Assembly: GCA_046541115.1 (NCBI GenBank)
Contig: JBKHDX010000085.1
Span: forward strand, 1-17,844
Length of the DNA stretch: 17,844 bases
DNA from: Jaaginema sp046541115
GTDB taxonomy: Bacteria > Cyanobacteriota > Cyanobacteriia > Cyanobacteriales > Spirulinaceae
Direction: 5' to 3'
Below the pieces are notes generated by a model. The model had not been told where the DNA came from and did not search any database. It saw only the letters and a list, made by a program, of their open reading frames with translations. Shown here piece after piece: positions 12,212-17,844 of the stretch. The first letter of the stretch is position 1; the number at the start of each line of letters is the position of its first letter. The position numbers were made by a program, and so were the translations under genes.

Positions 12212-13483
12212 ATGGTGAACGATCTCTCTGCTGATACTACTACGCCCATAACCGATTTAACTCGGACTTCTTATCAAGCCTCATTGTCCCTTGCTGCGGC
12301 CAAAGGGAGCGATCGCAACCAAGCCATCCAAGCCATGGCCGTTGCGCTCAAAAGTGCCACCGCAGACATTCTTGAAGCCAACACCCTCGACTTAGAAAGC
12401 AGTCGCGAGATGGCAGTACCCGAATTAATTGTCGAATGGCTCAAACTCACCCCCGAACGGCTCCAAAACGCCATTCAACTCCTCCATCGTCTTGCCCAAC
12501 TCTCAGACCCCACCCTCCGGGCCATTGATTCCCCGTATCACTTCGATCGCTCCATTACCTATTGTCAGCGAATGCCCTTGGGGGTCATTGCTTTAATTTA
12601 CGAAGCCTTTCCAGAGTTAGGGGCGATCGCGGCGGGATTCTGTCTCAAAACAGGCAATAGTCTGATTTTGCGCGGCGGTAGCGAAGCGAGTCACTCCAAC
12701 GCGATGATTCACGAAGTTTTGCAAACCGCCCTCGAAGATTCGGGCTTACCGCCGGCCAGTGTCACGGCAATTTATCCCGAACGCGGTTCGTCTATTCAAG
12801 AATTAGTCACCCAAGACCGCTATTTAAACCTGGTGATTCCTTATGGTCGTCCCACTTTGGTCAAACAAGTCGTTACCAGTGCGACGGCCCCGGTTCTCAA
12901 GTCGGCCATGGGCAACTGTTATTTATATTGGTCGGAAACCGGTGATTTAGATTTAGCCCGTTGGATTGTCATCGACAGTCACGCCAGCGAACCCGATCCC
13001 GTTAATGCCGTCGAGAAAGTGTTAGTCAGTCGCCGCCAAAAACACACCTTAATTTTGCGTCTTCTGAGTAGCTTACAGGAGCAAGGCTTCGAGTTACGGG
13101 GCGATCCCGAATTTGTGTCTGAATATCCCGATCGCGTCCTCCCCGCCGATGTTCAAGAATGGCAAACCGCTTACCTGAAAAAAACCGTCGCCTTTCGTTA
13201 TGTGGAAGACCTCGAAAACGCGATCGCTTGGATTAATCAATATAGTAGCGGCCATGCCGATTGCTTGGTAACCGAATCCTATGGAGAAGGTCGTCAGTTT
13301 GACCAACGCCTCGACAGCGCGATCGCTTACATAAACGCATCACCTCGCTTTGAACGCAATCCAAAGCAAGGTGATGCCGTCTTTTTAGGAATGTCTAATC
13401 AAAAAGGCTATCGTCGCGGTTTAGTGGGTTTAGCGACATTGACTACCCTAAAACAAGTGGTTCAGGGCGATCGCCGCTTTTAA
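12212..13483 (+). CDS. proA: ProA-family protein lacking the catalytic cysteine
   Basis: This 423-residue protein aligns along its length with gamma-glutamyl phosphate reductase (glutamate-5-semialdehyde dehydrogenase), the second step of proline synthesis. Clear blocks are MPLGVIALIYEAFPELGAIA, LKTGNSLILRGGSEA, LVIPYGRPTLVKQV, and near the end YINASPRF and RGLVGLATLTTLK. In active enzymes the nucleophile lies in a motif like RPS(T/A)CN(A/T)xETLLV. Here the same place reads EPDPVNAVEKVLV, with V264 in place of cysteine. The late RFTDGGxxGLGAE-type block is also altered (RFERNPKQGDAVFLG). It is therefore either a paralogue with another role or an enzyme using a different residue. Automatic annotation will call it ProA. 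It is tightly linked to the zinc-ribbon membrane protein upstream. Confidence 0.85.
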   Translation: MVNDLSADTTTPITDLTRTSYQASLSLAAAKGSDRNQAIQAMAVALKSATADILEANTLDLESSREMAVPELIVEWLKLTPERLQNAIQLLHRLAQLSDPTLRAIDSPYHFDRSITYCQRMPLGVIALIYEAFPELGAIAAGFCLKTGNSLILRGGSEASHSNAMIHEVLQTALEDSGLPPASVTAIYPERGSSIQELVTQDRYLNLVIPYGRPTLVKQVVTSATAPVLKSAMGNCYLYWSETGDLDLARWIVIDSHASEPDPVNAVEKVLVSRRQKHTLILRLLSSLQEQGFELRGDPEFVSEYPDRVLPADVQEWQTAYLKKTVAFRYVEDLENAIAWINQYSSGHADCLVTESYGEGRQFDQRLDSAIAYINASPRFERNPKQGDAVFLGMSNQKGYRRGLVGLATLTTLKQVVQGDRRF

Positions 13484-13497
13484 GGTGTTACTGTCCC

Positions 13498-13510
13498 CTC
13501 CCTTGGGGAG
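13498..13510. terminator. Short hairpin between convergent genes
   Basis: CTCCC (13498-13502) pairs with GGGAG (13506-13510) over a 3-base loop, in the 73-base gap between the ProA-like gene and desC, whose 3' ends face each other. There is no T run, so its function as a terminator is weakly supported. Confidence 0.25.
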
Positions 13511-13556
13511 TTGATACCGAAAACCGCGATCTAGACCGCCTCAACCACTATCTTTG

Positions 13557-14402
13557 TTATTTCACCGAGCGATTAGCAATCACCTCGGCGGGGATCAACT
13601 TGACATTGCGAGCAATGCCTAAAGTTCTCAGAACCCAGATTGCCATCCAGGTCGTATCAATTTCCCACCATTTGATGCCGTGACGGGCAGCGTATTGGTG
13701 AGCGTGGTGGTTGTTGTGCCAGCCTTCGCCGAAGGTGACTAAAGCTACCCACCAGCAGTTGCGGGAAGTGTCTGTTGATTCAAATGTTCGATAGCCAAAC
13801 TTGTGAGTGGCACTATTGACAAACCAAGTGCAGTGAAATACCACCACAAGGCGGACAAAGATACCCCAAATCACAAAAGGCCAGCCCCCCCACCAGTACA
13901 GCAAAAAGCCTAAAACCACTTGAATCGGGATGAAGAAATTTTGCAGAAAGCGAAAAACGGGATCGCTACTGATATCCTTTGTATAGCGGGGAACATCAGC
14001 GTCAGCTTCTATCTTGTGGAGCATCCAGCCCAAGTGACTCCACCAAAAGCCCTTGTTGGAATCGTGGGGATCGGGGGCCGTATCGGAATATTTATGGTGA
14101 ATACGATGTAGACCTACCCATTGAATAACACCGCCTTGACAAGCTAACGTGCCACAGAAGGCGAAAAAATACTCAAAAATCTTGGGTACTTCAAAGCTTC
14201 GGTGAGCGATGAGGCGGTGAAAACCTAAGGTAATTCCCAGCCCTGCGGTAACGCAATAAAGGACAAAGAAGACACCGACGGCTGACCAATTGAAATTACT
14301 GGGAAGTAATGCCAATAACGCGATCGCGTGGATCGAAGCCATATAGATTCGCGTGAGCCAATCCGGGTCTAGTTTTTTAGAATGTGGTGTCGCAACAGTC
14401 AT
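13557..14402 (-). CDS. desC: Acyl-lipid delta-9 fatty acid desaturase
   Basis: DesC puts the first double bond at carbon 9 of membrane-lipid acyl chains, using reduced ferredoxin, and acts in thylakoid and plasma membranes. The 281-residue protein has the hydrophobic segments of the family and all three histidine boxes that hold the di-iron centre: HRLIAH (62-67), HRIHH (99-103) and HNNHH (229-233). WVGLHRIHHKYSDTAPDPHD and GEGWHNNHHAHQYAARHG are standard family signatures. It stands alone, convergent with the ProA-like gene and divergent from the PLP enzyme at 14510. A plausible promoter lies at 14423-14450. Substrate and regiochemistry follow from family similarity. Confidence 0.95.
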   Translation of the reverse strand: MTVATPHSKKLDPDWLTRIYMASIHAIALLALLPSNFNWSAVGVFFVLYCVTAGLGITLGFHRLIAHRSFEVPKIFEYFFAFCGTLACQGGVIQWVGLHRIHHKYSDTAPDPHDSNKGFWWSHLGWMLHKIEADADVPRYTKDISSDPVFRFLQNFFIPIQVVLGFLLYWWGGWPFVIWGIFVRLVVVFHCTWFVNSATHKFGYRTFESTDTSRNCWWVALVTFGEGWHNNHHAHQYAARHGIKWWEIDTTWMAIWVLRTLGIARNVKLIPAEVIANRSVK

Positions 14403-14422
14403 GCAGTAACCTAAAATACAAA

Positions 14423-14450
14423 ATCATAAATGACGTTCTCTATTTATCAA
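14423..14450 (-). promoter_or_regulatory. Probable desC promoter
   Basis: On the minus strand, TTGATA (14450-14445), a 16-base spacer and TATGAT (14428-14423) lie about 20 bases before the desC ATG. The implied leader is very short (about 15 bases). Confidence 0.4.
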
Positions 14451-14509
14451 AGCAAGAAATGAGTATTTTTAACCAAAAAATTTCCTTAATTTCGCTTTAA
14501 GGGTCGATC

Positions 14510-15733
14510 GTGAACAGCTTAAATGTCCTAGAGAACGTAGATCGGGCCCTATTCCCCATCTTTTCCGCAATTGACACTCAGGTCAAACAAAATCTTAAAA
14601 AAGTCTTGTGTGCCTTTCGTGATGAGCGCGTGGGAACGCATCATTTCGCGGGGGTCAATGGGTATGGCCATGGCGATCTCGGCCGAGAAACCTTGGATCG
14701 GGTTTTTGCGACCGTCATGGGGGCAGAAGCCGCCCTAGTTCGGGTGCAGTTGGTATCTGGCACCCACGCCATCGCATCAGCCCTCTACGGTATTCTCCGA
14801 CCAGGAGACGAAATGTTATCCGTGAGTGGTGCGCCTTACGATACCCTCGAAGAAGTCATCGGGTTGCGCGGAACAGGACAAGGCTCTTTAGCCGAATTTG
14901 GAATTAAATATCGCCAATTAGACCTTACTTCCCAAGGTACAATCGATTGGGCCGCTTTGCCCACTGCCTTACGACAGAATACGCGCTTAATTTTAATTCA
15001 GCGCTCTTGTGGCTATTCCTGGCGACCGAGTTTGTCTGTGGACGAAATAGCAAAAATAATTAAGATTGTCAAGAGCCAAAATCCCAATGTGGTTTGTTTT
15101 GTGGATAATTGCTACGGCGAATTTGTCGAAACTCGCGAACCCCCAGAAGTGGGCGCAGACCTCATCGCCGGATCGCTGATCAAAAATCCCGGCGGCACCA
15201 TTGCCCCCACCGGGGGTTACCTTGCTGGCAAAGCTCAATGGGTCGAAAAAGCGGCTTGTCGCCTCACCGCCCCCGGCATTGGCAGTTCTGGTGGCTCTAG
15301 CCTAGACCAAAACCGTTTACTGTATCAAGGGCTGTTCCTCGCCCCGCAGATGGTCGGAGAAGCCCTTAAAGGCACGCATTTGTTGGCTTATGCTTTCGAT
15401 CGCCTGGGTTATCCGGTTAATCCGGCTCCTTTTGTCCCCCGTCGCGATATTATTCAAGCCATTCAACTGGGCAGTCCCGAAAAACTGATTGCCTTTTGTC
15501 GGGCGATTCAACAGCATTCTCCCATTGAATCCTACCTCGATCCCGTTCCGGCGGCCATGCCGGGGTATGAGAGCGAATTAGTGATGGCGGGTGGCACATT
15601 TGTAGACGGTAGTACTTCCGAGTTTTCGGCGGATGGCCCCCTACGAGAACCCTACATTGCGTTTTGTCAGGGGGGGACTCATTGGACTCATATCGCGATC
15701 GCCCTCGAAGCCGCCATTGAAGCGATTAGCTAG
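14510..15733 (+). CDS. PLP enzyme, aluminium-resistance / methionine gamma-lyase-like family
   Basis: This 407-residue protein belongs to the fold-type I PLP enzymes annotated as methionine gamma-lyase family or aluminium resistance protein, related to cystathionine beta/gamma-lyases. Visible signatures are GYGHGDLGRETLDRVFA, the LVSGTHAIASALYGILRPGDE cofactor region, VDNCYGEFVE with the pyridine-nitrogen Asp, and SLIKNPGGTIAPTGGY with the Schiff-base lysine K225. The C-terminus (EPYIAFCQGGTHWTHIAIALE) also fits. Length is normal. The start is GTG at 14510, overlapping a CGATCG motif; the family start fits. The natural substrate is not established for this family, and the aluminium link rests on homologues. 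It is divergent from desC. Confidence 0.9.
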   Translation: MNSLNVLENVDRALFPIFSAIDTQVKQNLKKVLCAFRDERVGTHHFAGVNGYGHGDLGRETLDRVFATVMGAEAALVRVQLVSGTHAIASALYGILRPGDEMLSVSGAPYDTLEEVIGLRGTGQGSLAEFGIKYRQLDLTSQGTIDWAALPTALRQNTRLILIQRSCGYSWRPSLSVDEIAKIIKIVKSQNPNVVCFVDNCYGEFVETREPPEVGADLIAGSLIKNPGGTIAPTGGYLAGKAQWVEKAACRLTAPGIGSSGGSSLDQNRLLYQGLFLAPQMVGEALKGTHLLAYAFDRLGYPVNPAPFVPRRDIIQAIQLGSPEKLIAFCRAIQQHSPIESYLDPVPAAMPGYESELVMAGGTFVDGSTSEFSADGPLREPYIAFCQGGTHWTHIAIALEAAIEAIS

Positions 15734-15756
15734 GGATTGGGGATTGGGGAACACCG

Positions 15757-15882
15757 CCATTAAGTAACGTCATTATTGAGCAGTTTGGACGAGTTTTGCC
15801 CTACCATTTCCCCGATAATCTCGACTTTCGCTTACCTTTCCGGTTGATTCAGCAAGCTTTAGCTAAGAGTTGTGGCATATAA
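15757..15882 (+). other. Possible coding remnant after the PLP enzyme gene
   Basis: An open frame without a start codon (NVIIEQFGRVLPYHFPDNLD, then FRLPFRLIQQALAKSCGI) ends at TAA 15880-15882 and overlaps the nagB 3' end by 24 bases on the other strand. The text looks protein-like, but I do not recognise a family. Just before it are two GGGATTG heptamers (from 15733), a short STRR stretch. Confidence 0.25.
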
Positions 15883-16605
15883 AACCGCTTGGGGCAACAA
15901 ACGCAGAAAAGAAGCGGGCCAGTGGGAGGAAATGGGGCTATTCAGCGTTGTTTTGACCACTTCGGCTTTGTTTGACCCTGGAGCCAAACAAATTAGCGTC
16001 TGAGTGGCTTTAAGGGCGGTTAGGGTGAGGGTAAGGGCGGCGGTGGGAACCGCTTCGAGATTTTTAAAGGTGTTGGGGTTGACTTGTTGTTGACGAGTCG
16101 CAGTTTCGAGTTGAACCACTTTCACCCAAGCCTCATCGTTAAAATCGGCCGCGTGGGGTTCGTTGAAAGCCAAATGACCATTATTGCCAATGCCCAACAA
16201 AGCCAGATCGAGGGGTTGGGCTTGTAACAACGCCGTGTAGCGATCGCACTCTTGTTGAGGATTATCCGTATCACCTTGGAGAAAATGAAAATGACGAGGG
16301 ATGATGCGAGAAGTGACGCGATCGCGCAGATACTGACGAAAACTCCCCGGACGATCCGGGGCTATGCCTAAAAACTCATCGAGATGGAAAAGGGTAATCT
16401 TCGACCAATCGATCGCGGGGTCTTGGGTTAAATATTCGAGAAACTCTTTTTGGGAATTGCCCGTAGCTAGGATGAGGCTCGCTTCTCCCCTTTGCGCTAC
16501 GGCATCGAGAAGGCGATCGCAGGCCTGTTGGGCGGCGGCAATGGCTAAAGCTTCGCGATCGCGATAAACATAGGTACAAAGGTCATTTACAGTCAACTGT
16601 TGCAT
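15859..16605 (-). CDS. nagB: Glucosamine-6-phosphate deaminase
   Basis: NagB converts glucosamine 6-phosphate to fructose 6-phosphate and ammonia in amino-sugar breakdown. With the start at 16605 the protein has 248 residues, the family size. Motifs seen are LATGNSQKEFL (phosphate loop, 46-56), LFHLDEFLGI with D76, GSFRQYL, and GIGNNGHLAFNEP with the catalytic His and Glu. The phosphate loop (ATGNSQ in place of ATGSTP) marks the cyanobacterial subgroup. A longer frame opens at 16791, but its extra 62 residues do not resemble the family. Related 6-phosphogluconolactonases lack the GHLAFNEP motif. It is convergent with the gene at 14510 and divergent from the HU gene. Confidence 0.9.
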   Translation of the reverse strand: MQQLTVNDLCTYVYRDREALAIAAAQQACDRLLDAVAQRGEASLILATGNSQKEFLEYLTQDPAIDWSKITLFHLDEFLGIAPDRPGSFRQYLRDRVTSRIIPRHFHFLQGDTDNPQQECDRYTALLQAQPLDLALLGIGNNGHLAFNEPHAADFNDEAWVKVVQLETATRQQQVNPNTFKNLEAVPTAALTLTLTALKATQTLICLAPGSNKAEVVKTTLNSPISSHWPASFLRLLPQAVLYATTLS

Positions 16606-16811
16606 CAAGATCGCCCCTAAAACTTGCGGAGAATTGATCCCCCTCTCTTTCTCAGGGTAACCTCCCTTCGTCCCCTCTCTTTCGTCCCATTCACCCGTCA
16701 ATTTTAAAAATAAGTTACAAGTTTCCCGGAATTGGTTGCAGTCGATCAGTTGTTCGTGCTTTTGTGGAGCTTGAAACCCCCATAAAATCATGGGTTAGGC
16801 AATCTAAAATT

Positions 16812-16839
16812 TTGCTAGAATTGCCCAAACCTTGATAAA
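16812..16839 (+). promoter_or_regulatory. Possible HU gene promoter
   Basis: TTGCTA (16812-16817) and GATAAA (16834-16839) are 16 bases apart, each matching four of six consensus bases, 25 bases before the HU start codon. This is a weak call. Confidence 0.3.
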
Positions 16840-16864
16840 TTGACGAAAAAACAAGGAGATTGAC

Positions 16865-17143
16865 ATGAATAAAGGACAATTAGTAGACGAAGTGGTGAAA
16901 AAAGTAGATGGCATGACCAAAAAGCAAGCAGACGCGATCTTATCCGCCATTTTGGAGACGATACAGGAATCGGTGGCAGCAGGAAATAAAGTTACCTTAG
17001 TCGGCTTTGGTACCTTTGAACCCCGACAACGCCAAGCCCGCGAAGGACGCAATCCCAAAACCGGAGAACCCATGCAAATTCCAGCAACCACAGTACCTGC
17101 ATTCAGTGCCGGGAAATTCTTTAAGGAAAAAGTAGCCAGTTAG
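16865..17143 (+). CDS. hup: HU family DNA-binding protein
   Basis: HU binds and bends DNA without sequence preference, as a dimer, and organises the nucleoid. This 92-residue protein has the whole family layout. The N-terminal helices are NKGQLVDEVVKKVDGMTKKQADAILSAI in order (residues 2-29, here also read as LVDEVV and ADAILSAI). The signature follows: VTLVGFGTFEPRQRQAREGR, then NPKTGEPMQIPA on the DNA-binding arm, then PAFSAGKFFKEKV. AAGGAG (16853-16858) lies six bases before the ATG. The gene is monocistronic and is followed by a strong terminator at 17176-17220. Confidence 0.97.
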   Translation: MNKGQLVDEVVKKVDGMTKKQADAILSAILETIQESVAAGNKVTLVGFGTFEPRQRQAREGRNPKTGEPMQIPATTVPAFSAGKFFKEKVAS

Positions 17144-17175
17144 CCATAACCATCCAGTACAGATTGACTCCTTTG

Positions 17176-17220
17176 ATATCGCATTTTCCCCACAGCTTGA
17201 GGGAACTGCGATATTTTTTT
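17176..17220 (+). terminator. Strong intrinsic terminator after HU
   Basis: The stem ATATCGCA (17176-17183) pairs with TGCGATAT (17207-17214), with an inner TTCCC/GGGAA extension, followed by a run of eight T (17213-17220). It sits 33 bases past the HU stop codon. The rest of the gap to the next gene (17221-17357) is unremarkable. Confidence 0.85.
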
Positions 17221-17357
17221 GCTTCAAAAGACACAGAATCAAAAAGCCGGGTTTCTTCTAAGGGGGAGATGAAAAAGCCCATCTTCGAGGGACATCATAA
17301 AAGCTGAGGTTTAGCTTACAATCAATGTTTTTACAGACAATTTGGCAAAACAATCCC

Positions 17358-17844
17358 ATGGCCACAAAACTAATTCTGATTTTATCGACATGGGGAATCG
17401 CGATCGCCCCCCCTGCGATCGCGCAATCGACCCAACCCGCAACCCCAGAACGACAAATCCAGGTTTATTTTCCGAAAATGCCCGAAAGTCGCAATAACCT
17501 CGATTATGTCGAACCCGTGACCCGTACAACCGATCGCGTGGATGTGGCCGATTTTGCCCTCGAACAACTCGCCCAAGGGCCCGATTCTAGCGAACAAGCC
17601 CAAGGTTTTGTCGATCCCCTCGATTTCCAAGGAACCTCAGCAGCCTTTTGTCGCGATCGCAACTTCCGCATTGGCATTGTTGACGATCTCGCTTATGTAC
17701 AATTTTGCCGTACTGTCGAAAGCGCCGGAATTGGCGATGATGCTCGCATTCAAAGTGCAGTCCGAGAGACTCTCAAACAGTTTTCGACGGTCGATTCTGT
17801 GCTATTACTCACCCAAAACGGCGATTGTTGGCCAGGTTTAAGCG
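17358..17844 (+). CDS. Secreted GerMN-domain protein (partial)
   Basis: This gene is open at the right edge of the window, so only the first 162 residues are seen. The start at 17358 gives a compact signal peptide (MATKLILILSTWGIAIAPPA, cleavage likely at AIA-QS); an ATG at 17325 would add 11 residues. The mature part matches a GerMN domain: IQVYFPKMPE, then TDRVDVADFALEQLAQGPDS, LAYVQFCRTVESAG, and ETLKQFSTVDSVLLLTQNG. Cys residues in SAAFCRDR and YVQFCRTV could form a disulfide. There is no lipobox. GerMN domains occur in spore germination protein GerM and in many cell-wall-linked proteins. Cyanobacteria do not form endospores, so a cell-envelope role is likelier, which is inference. Confidence 0.8.
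   Translation, partial: MATKLILILSTWGIAIAPPAIAQSTQPATPERQIQVYFPKMPESRNNLDYVEPVTRTTDRVDVADFALEQLAQGPDSSEQAQGFVDPLDFQGTSAAFCRDRNFRIGIVDDLAYVQFCRTVESAGIGDDARIQSAVRETLKQFSTVDSVLLLTQNGDCWPGLS

Noticed and set aside
13511..13720. Plus-strand frame starting in DTENRDLDRLNHYL after the ProA-like gene
   Set aside because: It soon runs antisense through the well-supported desC 3' end and has no start codon; probably chance.
14993..15517. Frames inside the PLP-enzyme gene on both strands
   Set aside because: They are shadows of the PLP enzyme, whose motifs and length are complete.
16606..16791. N-terminal extension of NagB by 62 residues from an ATG at 16791
   Set aside because: The extra residues do not resemble the deaminase family and include low-complexity charged sequence; the ATG at 16605 gives the normal family length and start.

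Overview
The window reads as a chromosomal segment of a cyanobacterium. Direct signs are about 45 copies (counted by eye) of the HIP1 octamer GCGATCGC, heptameric tandem repeats of the cyanobacterial STRR type, dispersed intergenic palindromes, and a gene set that is typical of cyanobacteria (DUF760 protein, GUN4 domain, acyl-lipid delta-9 desaturase). I do not assign a genus. No rRNA, phage genes, CRISPR array or intact insertion sequence is visible.

Layout. Bases 1-2,700 form an accessory island. It holds a pair of tiny unknown overlapping genes, a decayed ParDE pair (frameshifted antitoxin, truncated toxin), an intact HicBA pair, and an intact UPF0175/DUF3368 PIN-domain pair. These are separated by short hairpin repeats, some built on HIP1 arms. 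Bases 2,734-6,361 hold a His-rich secreted protein, a vWA-domain protein with a helix-turn-helix-like tail, leuC, and a DUF760 gene. Bases 6,516-7,607 encode MutY with a complete Nudix box. Bases 7,620-8,204 hold a MITE-like repeat abutting the remnant of a toxin-like gene, followed by its usual partner, a DUF2283 gene. Bases 8,235-11,410 encode a zinc-ribbon/Ser-Thr kinase/GUN4 fusion, a MATE exporter and a thioredoxin-like [2Fe-2S] protein. The junction of the last two genes is written by a heptamer repeat array. tRNA-Gly(GCC), with a near-consensus promoter, follows. Then come a zinc-ribbon membrane protein tightly linked to a ProA-family protein that lacks the catalytic cysteine, desC (minus strand), a PLP enzyme of the aluminium-resistance/methionine gamma-lyase-like family, nagB (minus strand), an HU gene with a strong terminator, and the start of a secreted GerMN-domain protein cut by the window edge.

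How they work together. Most genes are single housekeeping functions: leucine synthesis, base-excision repair, lipid desaturation, amino-sugar catabolism and nucleoid structure. They do not form one pathway. The linked units are the overlapping toxin-antitoxin pairs and the 5-base-spaced membrane protein/ProA-like pair. The most unusual items are the kinase-GUN4 fusion, the cysteine-less ProA paralogue, the MutY with an apparently live Nudix domain, the HIP1-armed hairpin family whose loop is flipped between copies, and the repeat array that supplies a stop codon and the next start codon. I found no convincing wholly new multi-gene system; the best candidates are listed as findings.
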